A stretch of 64,000 bases of DNA from CAVOXO01 sp963700425 (GTDB taxonomy: Bacteria > Actinomycetota > Acidimicrobiia > Acidimicrobiales > Microtrichaceae). The position numbers and the translations under genes were made by a program. Where the stretch lies: NCBI GenBank assembly GCA_963700425.1, contig CAVOXO010000003.1, positions 434,001 to 498,000 of the forward strand, written 5' to 3'. The notes under the pieces are model-generated. The model was not told where the DNA came from. It did no database searches and worked only from the letters and a program-made list of their open reading frames with translations. Positions 19,158 through 28,411 of the stretch are shown here, one piece after another. The first letter of the stretch is position 1; each line of letters begins with the position of its first letter.

Positions 19158-21135
19158 TCAGATGAGCGACGGGTCGGTGACGATCTCGATCAGCGCCGGC
19201 CCCTGCGTCGCCGAGCGCCCGGTCGAGCGCGTCGGCGAGCTGATCGGGTTCGGTCACCCGGATTCCGAGTCCCCCACACAGCTCGGCGAAGGCCGCGAAG
19301 TCGGGGTTGTGCAGCCCGGTCTGCCAGACATCGAAGTGAGCCGACTCGCTGCTCCTTGCTGATCTTGCCGAGTTCGCTGTTGTTCGAGCAGCACGTGGGT
19401 GATGTCCATGTCGTGGCGCGACCGCGGTGGTGAACTCCATGGCGTACTGACCGAAGCCACCGTCGCCGCTGACGCCGACCACCTGACGGTCGCCGCCGAC
19501 TGCGGCCCACGCTCCCATCGCCGCCGGGAAGGCGAACCCGATCGACCCGAGGTAGCCCGACATGAGGATGTCCTGGCTGCCCGAGACCTCGAAGTACCGA
19601 CCGAACGAATAGGTGTTGTTGCCGACGTCGACGGCGATCACGGCATGGGGATCGACGGCCTCGGGAGTGCGGCGAACACCGCGGCCGAGCCGAGGCCGAG
19701 GGGTGGTGTCGGCCTGGCGGCTCTGTTTCTCGATGCGCCAGAGGCCACGCCGCTCGGCCACCTCTCCTCGGCCATGGTGGCCGCTCGACTGCGAGCCTCG
19801 AGCCCGGTGAGCAGTGAGCGATGTCACCGCGGCGTGGCCCGAGGACCCCGACGGTCACCGAGTGGAACCGACCGATGGCCATGGGGTCGAGGTCGATCTG
19901 GACGATCGGTTTGTAGTCGGCGATGCCGGTGTGGTTCGAGAAGCTCGCACCGATGGCGACAACCGGTCGGACTCGTTCATGAACCATGACGCCACCGGGG
20001 TTCCGGAGCGACCCAGGACGCCACACGAGAGGGGGTGGTCATCGGCGATGAGGCCCTTGGCCTTGAAGGTCGTGGCCACCGGCGCGCCGAGGTGGTCGGC
20101 GAGGGCGCACACCGAGTCCATCGAGTGACGTGCACCGTTGCCGACGATGATCATCGGCCGGCGCGCGATCCGCCATGGCGGCGACGGCCGCCCGCAGCGC
20201 TTCGGTGGGCGGTCCGATCGCGTCGTCTCCCATGCGGCCGTCGGGGCCCGCGGCCGCCGCGTCGTCACCGACCCTCTGGACCTGCACCTCGTCGGGGAAC
20301 ACGAGATGAGCGACGTCACGATCGACGATGGCGGTCTTCATGGCCAGGGAAGCCAGCTCGGCATGGCGCGACTCCGCCTGGAGCGTGGCGCTGTAGCGGC
20401 GCCACGTCGGCGAACGCCGCGGACAGGTCCACGTCCTGGAAGGCGCCCCGCCCTCGAACCGAGGACGGCACCTGGCCCGAGAGGGCCAGGACCGGAGCCC
20501 GGTCGACCTTGGCGTCGTACAGGCCGGTCAGCAGGTTGGTCGATCCTGGCCCCGCGATGCCCAGGCAGCCGGCCGGGCCGACCGGTGAGCTTGCCGAACG
20601 CGGTGGCGGCGAACGCCGCCGCTCCTTCGTGACGGATACCGATGTAGGTCAGGTCCCCGCGCTCTCGGCGGATCGCAGCGCGTCGGCGAGACCCAGGTTC
20701 GAGTGGCCGACCATGCCGAAGACGTGGGTGAGGCCCCAGTTCGACCAGGGTCTCGACCACGACGTCGGCGACGGTCCGGCCCCGGGGCTCCTCGTCGGGA
20801 AGTTCGACGTGGACGGCCCCGTCGCGGATGTCGGTGGCGAAACACGGCGGAGCATCGGAGAACCCCTCGGGTGGTCGGCCGTCGAAGGGTGAGTAGTCGT
20901 AGCCGTGCCACGGGCAGCGCAACCAGCCGCCTTCGATCGTCCCTTCGCCGAGCGGCCCGCCCTGGTGGGGACAGGCGTTGTCCAGCACGCCGACCGAGTC
21001 GCCCACCCGGCTCACCGCCAGGGACCGGGTGCCGATCGTGACGGTGGTGACCCGACCGTCGCCCAGTTCGTCGAGTTCGGCCAGCCGGTGCCACGTGGTG
21101 GACCCTGTCGGGGGAGTCGTCACGCCGTCGGTCAT
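19158..21135 (-). CDS. Rieske-ThDP enzyme fusion (pyruvate-oxidase-like)
   Basis: About 650 residues after repair. Residues 15-100 are a Rieske [2Fe-2S] domain with Cys55-x-His57-x16-Cys74-x2-His77 (CPHQGG...CPWHG). It is joined directly to a thiamine-diphosphate enzyme: RHEGAAAFAATAFGKLTGRP carries the catalytic Glu, then GLYDAKVDRAPVLALSGQV and GRGAFQDVDL, and the C-terminal ThDP motif GDGGF...NNSELGKI. The core resembles PoxB-type pyruvate oxidases. About ten frame changes fit inserted bases; the true stop is TGA at 19158-19160 after IEIVTDPSLI. The start ATG overlaps the stop of the partner gene (ATGA). The fused Rieske domain implies electron transfer out of the ThDP/flavin site. Confidence 0.82.
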
Positions 21136-22762
21136 GAGTCTGCTCCCGGTGAGTGGATTCCCCCGAAGGCCACGCCGCTGAGCGCGGCCATGTCCCGGTC
21201 GAAGGTGGTGAGGTCGTCGATGTCGAATCCCGACAGTCGGTCGTGACCGCACGCCCGGGCCATGACCGTCATCAGGTCGCTCGTGGCCTCGAGGAACCGG
21301 GTCAGGCGTTGAGCCCGCCTCGTCGATGACGAGTCGGAACCGCAGATCCTCGCGCTGGGTCGCGATCCCCACGGGGCAGTTGTTGGTGTTGCAGGCCCGC
21401 ATGCCGAGACACCCGATGGCCTGGAGCGCCGGCGTTCGACACGGCGATGGCGTCGGCGCCGAACGCCAGGGCCTTGATCATGTCGGCGTGGGTTCGCAGT
21501 CCTCCGGTGACGATGAGGGTGATACCCGCACCGATCGAGTCGAGGTGCCGGCGCGCTCGGGCCAGGGCCGGGATCGTGGGCACCGAGATGTTGTCGCGGA
21601 ACAGCGCCGGCGCCGCCCCTGTGCCGCCGCCGCGACCGTCGAGGATGACGTAGTCGACCCCGATGGCCACAGCGACGTCGAGATCGGCTTCGATGTGCTG
21701 GGCAGACAGCTTGGCGCCGATGGGTATGCCACCGGAGACCTCCCGCACCCGGGCCGCGACGTCCCCGAAGTCGTCGACGGTGACGAGGTCGGGAAACGTC
21801 GCGGGCGAGACGGCGGGCGTACCGGGCTCGAGGTCCCGCACCTCGGCGATGCGCCCGACGACCTTGTTGCCGGGCAGGTGTCCGCCGGTGCCGGTCTTGG
21901 CCCCCTGGCCGAACTTGAAGTGAAAGGCCTGGACGTCGGCCAGCTTGTCGAACGAGAACCCGAATCGTCCCGATGCGAGTTCGTACAGGTAGTGGGAGTT
22001 CTCGGCGTGTTCCTCGGGCAGCATGCCGCCCTCACCCGAGCAGATGCCGGTACCGGCGGCCTCGGCGCCTCGGGACAGGGCGATCTTGGCCTCCGCGGAC
22101 AACGCGCCGAAGCTCATGTCGGACACGAACAGCGGGATATCGAGACGGAGCGGGAGAGCCGCGTCGGGGCCGATGGTGACGGAGGTGTCGACGGGGTCGT
22201 CGTCGAGCAACGGCCGCCGGGCGAGCTGCGCGGTCACGACCTGAATGTCGTCCCAGAGCGGAAGGGAGGCAGCAGGGACTCCCATGGCGACCATCGGCCC
22301 GTGATGACCGGCGTCGCCCAGCCCGTGGGCGGCCAACTCGCGGATCTCCGCGACATGGGGTTCGTCGGGGGTTCCGTGAGGGTCCTGGTAGGCGCCCTGG
22401 TAGGCGTCGCGATCGAAGGGTTGGGGATGGTCCATCCGCCACGCCTCGATCTCGTCGCGGTCGACCCACAGATCGCCGCCCTCCACCCACGAGGTGAACA
22501 GGTGGAGGCGCTCGTTGTTGTCATAGGCGGAGATGCCGGTGCGGAGTCGGTAGTCCCATCCGTGCAGTCCGCAGACGAGATTGTCCCCCTGCACGGGGCA
22601 CGTGGCGTCGGACAGCAGCGCCCCACGATGGAGGCATCGCCCGTAGAGGACGGAGTGCTCGTCGTCGAAGCGGACGACGACCAGATCGACCCCTTCGACG
22701 AGGAAGCCGTGAGGGGTGCGGTCGCCGAGGTCGTCCCAGGCGGTGAGGGCGTGTGGTGTCAT
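21132..22762 (-). CDS. Rieske-glutamate synthase-like flavoprotein fusion
   Basis: About 543 residues. The N-terminal Rieske domain has Cys43-x-His45-x18-Cys64-x2-His67 (CLHRG...CGLHG). The rest is the FMN-binding domain of the glutamate synthase large subunit: SDMSFGALSAEAKIALSRGA, KFGQGAKTGTGGHLPG, GAKLSAQHIEADLDVAVAIG, DGRGGGTGAAP, then a C-x5-C-x4-C cluster (GCLGMRACNTNNCPVG) like the GltB [3Fe-4S] site. No glutaminase domain is present, so it is not a complete GOGAT. Inserted bases near 21432 and 21320 shift the frame. TGA overlaps the ATG of the ThDP gene. Likely an electron-transfer partner of that enzyme. Confidence 0.85.
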
Positions 22763-22850
22763 CTGTGGTGCGAACCCTTCATGTCGTCATTCGATTCCGG
22801 GTGGACGCTCGCCGTCGGCCCGTGATGCGTCGTCGGGTGCCGACCGGCGG

Positions 22851-24908
22851 TCACTGCGGCTCGGCGGTGCAGACCCCGCCGTCGCACACGTCGATGACCA
22901 CGCCGTCGGGTCGGAGGAATCGGGTGATCTGGGCGATGGCCATGGGGTCGACCCGTGGGTCCTCGTGAGGATCGGCGCCTTGCGTGGGCGTGGTGTTGCC
23001 GAGCGGCGGAGGCACCGCCCCGCTGTCCCACATGACGATCGCCGATCCTCGGTGGGGATAGGTGATCTCGGGAATACCCCAGAACACCTCCTTGTCGGCG
23101 ATGCGCCCGTCGGTGAGCACGGGCCGGTGACCCGCCGCCCCGATGGTGCGGGCCTCGATCTCGGTGGCCACGTTCGCCACCTGATGGTCGCCGAAGGCCT
23201 CGTGCAACAAGACCACGTGATCGGGTGTGTCGGGGTAGGGGTTCGCGGTCAGGTGTTGGAGGTGGCCGTTCGCCTCGCCGCGGTCCCACAGCATCTGGAT
23301 CAACTGGATCACCAGGATCCGGTCGGCGGGGTCCGGGTAGGACGGATCGAGGACGAGGCGGAACTCGTCGAAATCGACACTGCGGTCCAACAGCAGGCTG
23401 TAGTTGGCCCCCGGAACACCGAGCACGGCCCGGGTCCAGTCCTGGGCGACCGCGGTGGTGGCGGCTCCCATGATCCCGCCCTGGGAGATGCCGTAGTAGT
23501 AGAGCTCGTCGGTCAGGAGAGGCGTACCGTCCTGCTGGAACGCAGGATCCGAACCGAGTCCGTCGGGGTGGATCATGAGTCGACCGAGGAAGAGCGTGTT
23601 CAGGTGGCCCTGATGCAGTCGATCGGCCAACGTGTCGAAGTTGGAGACGTTGCCGAGGATCGTCGCCGCGTTCACCACGTCGCCGGCGGACATCCCGATG
23701 AGATCGGTCCCGCAGAACACGGTGTTGGAGTCGGCTGCGACCGGCCCCGCGCCACCCGGCACCTGGTTGGAGGTCCCCAAAAGGCCGTGGCCGTAGACGC
23801 CACTGCGGGCGGGGGTGTCCGTGGAGGCCGACGTGGGAATGATGCAGACGAACCTGGCCCTGAAGTTCGCGGTCGGCGTTGCGCACCGGGAGACCGTCCT
23901 CTCCCAGGGTGAACCGGGAGCCGGGCTCTCCTTCCCCGGTGAGGAACAGAGGAACCTCGTAGGACCCCGACACCTCCGTGGCGATGCCGTCGCGTTCGGA
24001 TCGGGTGACCCGCTCGACGGTGAATCGGGGCGCCGAGTCACCCAGCTCGGCGAAGGCGCGGTCCCGCACCGCCAGGAGGCGCTCGGAGTTGTTCTCGGTG
24101 CTGGCGACGGTGAAGTCCCAGGCGACGACGAGGTCGTCGCGTGGCATGCCCGCATCTGCGAGGTGATCGAACAGCTCCTCCATGTGCCCCCGGCGACTCT
24201 CGACCGCTTCGACCTCGGTGCGGAGCCGGTCGCGGTACGCCCGGAACGTGTCGGTCGGCTCGATCGCAACGCCCGACGAATCGACGAGGCCCCCGAGCCC
24301 GACCACGATGCGGTGGCCCTCGGGAAGCGAGACGGCCGGTCGGATGAGGAGCGTCGCCCCGCCGGGTTCGTCGGCGCGGCTGTCGAGCTCCGCCCAGTGC
24401 GCGATCCGCTCCGACGACGTCGCGTCCCACATCACGATCGGGCTGTCCTCGTCGAGCGATGCCTCCATGTCGGTGATCGGAGCGGCCCCCGACGCCGCCA
24501 GATCGAGATCGGGGATCATCAGGATCGCTGCAGCGCCGGTACTGAAGCCGTCGGATCGGTTCCATTCGGTGGGGTCGATGTGGGTGCCCTTGGCGTTGGC
24601 GGGCAGTGACTCGGCCGTGAGGTCCACGCGCCGTCCGGTCGGCGTGTCGGGGTCCTCGACGCTGAAATGATCGTTGGGGAAGGGATACAGGCAGCCCTCG
24701 GCGATGGGGTCGCACCGGTCCGGGTCGTCGACGGTGAGATCGATGTCGCCGGCGAACTCGGGTTGTGTCGTGGCGGACGGCCCGTCCGCCACGGTGTCGG
24801 TTGCGCACGCCGCCGATGCCACCAGCGCATGCGATGGTGATGGCCTGGCCCACGTTGTGCCCGATGCCCACGATGACGTTCCACCCCCGTCGACGACGTG
24901 ACGGGCAC
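22851..24908 (-). CDS. Lipoprotein with alpha/beta-hydrolase-like domain
   Basis: About 680 residues, exported. The lipobox is LVASAAC (cysteine at about 24810), followed by an acidic linker. GTG 24822 leaves no signal peptide, so the start must lie upstream; GTG 24908 is reachable by removing inserted bases. The C-terminal half, read in another frame after an inserted base near 23860, contains GVYGHGLLG and a nucleophile-elbow-like YYGISQGGIMG, typical of alpha/beta-hydrolases, with later Asp and His residues (HEAFGDHQV) as candidate acid and base. The N-terminal half (PFPNDHFSVEDP..., FSTGAAAILMIP) resembles that of large secreted hydrolases in actinobacteria. Substrate unknown. Confidence 0.7.
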
Positions 24909-25007
24909 GCTACCAAGGCGGCGGTGGCGGGCCCGGCGGTGTAGAACGGTTCCTCATTCGACGACATGGCGCGCCCGGTTCGCCGACGGTGCGTCGGGGA
25001 GGTCACT

Positions 25008-25232
25008 GTGATCGAGGTGCGGGCGGAGATCACCGCCAACGTGTGGCAGGTGAGGGTCGAGGCCGGCCAGACCGTCGAGGCCGGAGCGGAGCTGGTGATC
25101 CTCGAGTCGATGAAGATGGAGATCCCCGTCGAGGCGCCGGTCGGGGGAGTGGTGACGGCGATCCACGTCGAACCCGATTCCCAGGTGACCGAAGGAGATC
25201 TCGTGGTCACGATCGAGGAGACCACGGCGTGA
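25008..25232 (+). CDS. Biotinyl-domain (BCCP-like) carrier protein
   Basis: A 74-residue protein that is essentially only a biotin/lipoyl attachment domain, with Lys36 in ESMKME, the biotinylation motif, and the flanking GQTVEAGAELVILE and APVGGVV. GTG 25008 is chosen because GGGGAGG (24996-25002) lies five bases upstream; the open frame extends to 24966 without a ribosome site. It would carry carboxybiotin between a biotin carboxylase and a carboxyltransferase such as the one at 17548. Its stop overlaps the start of the next gene (GTGA at 25229-25232). Confidence 0.88.
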   Translation: MIEVRAEITANVWQVRVEAGQTVEAGAELVILESMKMEIPVEAPVGGVVTAIHVEPDSQVTEGDLVVTIEETTA

Positions 25233-25958
25233 GCCTCGTCGTCGGTGTCGAGGACCGAGTGGCGACGATCGCCATCGACCGACCGGCCCGCCGCAACGCT
25301 CTCGATCACGACACCGTCGTGGCGCTCGACGAGGCGCTGACGGCCGCGCTGACGGCCGGTGCCAGAGCTGTGGTGGTGACCGGAACCGATGGTCACTTCT
25401 GCGCAGGTGCCGATCTCACCGAGCTGGAGGACATCGCCTTCACGCGCCGACTGAGAACCATGCTCGACACCCTGGCCGAGGCCCCGGTGGTCACCGTCGC
25501 CGCGGTGTCGGGTGCATGCATGGGGTTGGGGATGCAGTTGGCCCTGGCGTGTGATCTGAGGGTGGCGACCGACGACGCCTATTTCGGGGTTCCCGTCGCC
25601 AAGTTGGGTCTCATGGTCGACCATTGGACCCTTCAACGACTGGCCACGACCTTCGGTGCGGGCGCGGCGCGGCACATGACCCTGACCGCGGCGATCCTCG
25701 ATTCCGACGACGCCTGGAGGCTGGGGTTCATCCAGCAGCGGGGCGACCTGGTCGCGGCTCAGGCGCTGGCGCAGCCGCGCCACCGATCTGGCGCCGCTGT
25801 CCATCAGCGGATCGAAGCTCGGACTGAATCGCCTCGAGCGCGACCTGGCGGACGCTGACTACCAGGCGGCGTTCGAGGCCGCGTGGGCGAGCGAGGACCT
25901 CGCCGAAGGACGCTCTGCCTTCGGCGATCGACGCGAGCCCGACTTCAAGGGCCGCTGA
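25229..25958 (+). CDS. Enoyl-CoA hydratase/isomerase family protein
   Basis: Crotonase-fold enzyme of about 242 residues, translationally coupled to the biotin carrier. Oxyanion-hole segments CAGADLTELE and GACMGLGMQLALACDLRVATDDAYF are present; the following PVAKLGLMVDHW lacks the usual catalytic Glu pattern seen in classical hydratases, so isomerase or another activity is possible. One inserted base near 25775 shifts the last ~60 residues (SGSKLGLNRLERDLADADYQ, ending DFKGR) into another frame. Confidence 0.82.
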
Positions 25959-26006
25959 GGGGCGCCGTCGGGCTCGTCGTCGAGGGTGAGCCGTCGGCGA
26001 CCGTGG

Positions 26007-26550
26007 TCACTTGCCCGAATTGCGGACCGAACCGGTGGTCACGCCACCGTTGACGCGGAATGCCGAACAGATCACCGTTCGGTCGTTGTCGGCACGCCAC
26101 GACTCCGCCGTCGGCCAGTACGTCTGGATGTCGTAGGTCGACGTCTCCCATGGAGTGCCGATGAAGGCTTCGAACGAGGCGAAGCACAGTTCCTCGGAGC
26201 GATTGGCGACGGTGAGGTCGCCGGGGTAGTCGGCGCCCCTACCGGTCGGGATGTCCGCGTCGAAGGTCGTGGTGTCGTACACCTCGTGGGTGTGGGCGTC
26301 CTCACAGGGCACGACCAGCACGGCGAACGGCTGTTGAGCCGGCTCGGGTATCTCGGAGAAGCACTGACCGACGAGCAGCACGTTGATCTCGGTGATCGTC
26401 CCCGGGGGAAGGGTCGTGGTGACCGCCTCGGTCGTCGTGGTGTTGGCCGCCTCGTCCGAACCCGACGAGCACCCGGCCGCGAGCCGCGCCGAGGACCGCA
26501 CATGCGAGGGCGACGGGGTGGGTCCGGGGGGTCCAGCTCACGGGCGACAC
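26007..26550 (-). CDS. Septum-formation-domain lipoprotein
   Basis: About 180 residues. A hydrophobic signal (VALACAVLGAA) reaches a lipobox-like LAAGC after an inserted base near 26480, then a Thr-rich linker (TTTTEAVTTTLPPGT) and a C-terminal domain with GQCFSEIPE, VVPCEDAHTHEVY and ELCFASFEAF. The Cys-x-His and HxHEV pattern is that of the Septum_form domain found in secreted actinobacterial proteins. It would be anchored outside the membrane. Function in cell division is not established for this protein. Confidence 0.75.
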
Positions 26551-26613
26551 TCTAGGGTCCGGCCGTCAACGCGTCGTCGACGGACCGGTCGCCCGTGGGC
26601 CGCTCCGAGTCGG

Positions 26614-27057
26614 TCAGTCGACGATGCGTTGACGGATGGCCCGACCCGTGATCTCGGTCGGGCGAATGAGCACCCAGTGGACGCGGAGATCGGGACGCGA
26701 CCACGGTCGAATCGGCAGCCCCTCGAGGGCGGCGATGGTCGACTCGTCGATCACTTCTTCGGCGATCCCCTTCAGCAGCACGCTGAATCCGTTGTGCTCG
26801 ATGGCATTCCACCCGTCGATCTCCAGACAGACCGGCCGGCCCAGCATCGCCGCGCTGAGCTTCGATCCGTGCGCGGTCCGGAAGACGACCTTGTCGTCGT
26901 GCCACAGGAAATTGATGGGGAGGATCACCGGCTCACCGGCATCGACGAACCCCAGCCGCCCGATGGGAGCGGCACGGAGCCGACGACCGCAGTCCTCGGG
27001 GCCGAGAACCTCGAGGCCGGCCCAGTCGACGGGTGCGTCGGAAGAGGCGTCGTCCAT
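26614..27057 (-). CDS. Pyridoxamine 5'-phosphate oxidase-like flavin-binding protein
   Basis: 147 residues of the PNPOx-like split-barrel fold. The start MDDASSDAPVDWAGLEVLGPEDC leads into AAPIGRLGFVDAGEPVILPINFLW, the flavin-binding strand pair, then VVFRTAHGSKLSAAM, which is characteristic of the NimA/PNPOx-like group. A flavin or F420 cofactor is expected. It shares its strand with the coiled-coil gene 8 bases upstream, so the two probably form one transcript. Confidence 0.82.
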   Translation of the reverse strand: MDDASSDAPVDWAGLEVLGPEDCGRRLRAAPIGRLGFVDAGEPVILPINFLWHDDKVVFRTAHGSKLSAAMLGRPVCLEIDGWNAIEHNGFSVLLKGIAEEVIDESTIAALEGLPIRPWSRPDLRVHWVLIRPTEITGRAIRQRIVD

Positions 27058-27065
27058 GGCCGGGG

Positions 27066-27407
27066 TCAGTCCCGGACTCGCCGGAGCAGCGACTCGGTGG
27101 CGTCGTCGAAGGCAACTCGCAGATCGCCGACTGCGTTGCGGACGCTCTCGGTGACGCTGCGGGAGGCTGACGCGGAGTCGGTTCGGATCCGTTCGAGCTG
27201 CTGGCGGGTCTCCGTCCACACTCCGTCGAGGCGGTCGAGCGCCGCCTTCACGTCGTCCTGGGCCTCCATCCTCGCCAACGATGCCTGAACTCTGAGGTCG
27301 TCGATCCGGGCACGCATGAACGACATCTCCGCGTCGACCACTCCTCCTTCGAGATCCGCCATGCGAGCCTCGAGGTCTGCGAGGCGATCTTCGATACTGG
27401 TGCTCAT
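27066..27407 (-). CDS. Small coiled-coil protein
   Basis: 113 residues, almost wholly helical with heptad spacing (SIEDRLADLEARMADLEGG, then VKAALDRLDGVWTETRQQLERI). Low in hydrophobic residues outside the coil, no signal. A ribosome site (GAAGGGAG) precedes the ATG at 27407. Function unknown. Confidence 0.65.
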   Translation of the reverse strand: MSTSIEDRLADLEARMADLEGGVVDAEMSFMRARIDDLRVQASLARMEAQDDVKAALDRLDGVWTETRQQLERIRTDSASASRSVTESVRNAVGDLRVAFDDATESLLRRVRD

Positions 27408-27653
27408 GGGCACTCCCTTCGTCGGTGGCCGGATCGTGCCATCGATCGGACCATCACGAAAGGGTCGAAAGTCCCTCGGTGGCGAGCGGTCGGCCGTGCG
27501 GAAGCGTAGCCGCCACATCCCTGCGACCGGTCGACGGCCTGCTCGGGACGTACTCCCCGAACCTCCGAGATTGACCGTTGCGGGTGAGCGATTCGGGGAA
27601 TAGGTTCGGCTCGGGTCGCCTGCGGAACGACCGTCGGCCACCCGGGGGTAGCC

Positions 27654-28280
27654 ATGACATTCAGAAGAGCACGAAGGTCTCGTCTGATCGGACTCGCAGG
27701 TGTCGCGCTGCTGTTGGCGGCGTGCACTCCCGGCCCGACCGGAATCGGGATCAGAACCGGACAGCGATGCACTCCCGGTGGGGACGGGGTCATCGAGTTC
27801 CATGACGACAACACCGGGACCGGGACGTTGAAGATCATCCGGGACCTCGAAGCGGGAACCACCACATGGAAGTGCGTCATCGACGACATGACCACGTCGA
27901 CGACCTCGACGACGAGCACGACGAGCACGACGAGCACGACGAGCACGACGAGCACGACGAGCACCACGACGACGTCGATCCCACAGCAGCAGTGCGACGA
28001 GGCGACGAACAGTGGTGGCGAGGGCGTCACGACCACCGCGCACGATCTGGCGGCCACGACCGGGACGTTCCGGCTGACCTATGAGATGTACTCGATCCCC
28101 GACGAGCTCGTGGTGAGCTACGAGGGCGTCGAGATCTACACCACCGGTGGCCCCGTGTCGGGATCAGGCGATGTGATGATCCCGTTCGGGCCGGGAACGG
28201 AGACCACGGTCACCGTGGTGGTGACCGGCCCCGGCGGAACGGCGTGGAACTACACCGTCTACTGTCCCCAGACCGTGTGA
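27654..28280 (+). CDS. Lipoprotein with Ser/Thr tandem-repeat linker
   Basis: 208 residues. A basic n-region and hydrophobic h-region end in the lipobox LLAAC; a short N-terminal domain with a Cys pair is followed by a linker of STT repeats (about residues 79-103) and a C-terminal beta-sandwich-like domain (TGTFRLTYEMYSIPDELVVSYEG) also bounded by cysteines. It should be anchored on the outside of the membrane, with the repeat acting as a stalk that may be glycosylated. Function unknown. The gap before it (27408-27653) holds only candidate promoter sequence. Confidence 0.72.
   Translation: MTFRRARRSRLIGLAGVALLLAACTPGPTGIGIRTGQRCTPGGDGVIEFHDDNTGTGTLKIIRDLEAGTTTWKCVIDDMTTSTTSTTSTTSTTSTTSTTSTTSTTTTSIPQQQCDEATNSGGEGVTTTAHDLAATTGTFRLTYEMYSIPDELVVSYEGVEIYTTGGPVSGSGDVMIPFGPGTETTVTVVVTGPGGTAWNYTVYCPQTV
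27911..27964 (+). repeat. Six perfect 9-base tandem repeats (GACGAGCAC)
   Basis: Six head-to-tail copies of GACGAGCAC, in frame inside the lipoprotein gene, encoding the Ser/Thr stalk. The 9-base unit keeps the reading frame when copy number changes, so it may vary between strains. Confidence 0.9.
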
Positions 28281-28286
28281 CGACGT

Positions 28287-28316
28287 GCCGGCCGGCGGCA
28301 GTGACCGCCGGCCGGC
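28287..28316. terminator. Perfect 12-bp GC hairpin
   Basis: GCCGGCCGGCGG (28287-28298) and CCGCCGGCCGGC (28305-28316) pair without mismatch around a 6-base loop, beginning seven bases after the lipoprotein stop codon. No T run follows, as in many actinobacterial terminators. Confidence 0.7.
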
Positions 28317-28411
28317 GCTGAACCACCTCGGAATCGCCGGCGTGGGCCACGGGCGACCTCGGTCGGCCGTGGCCTACGATCTCACCGGATCGGACCAACC
28401 GAGGGGGAACG

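Noticed and set aside
20035..22825. Long plus-strand open frames across the Rieske pair
   Set aside because: They lack domains and are the complement of the conserved minus-strand enzymes.
27571..27603. TTGACC...GAATAG as a promoter for the repeat lipoprotein
   Set aside because: Spacing of 21 bases is too long for a standard sigma-70 promoter; not supported.
27893..27975. Short tandem repeat considered as a CRISPR array
   Set aside because: Unit is 9 bases with no spacers, lies inside a gene, and no cas genes are present.
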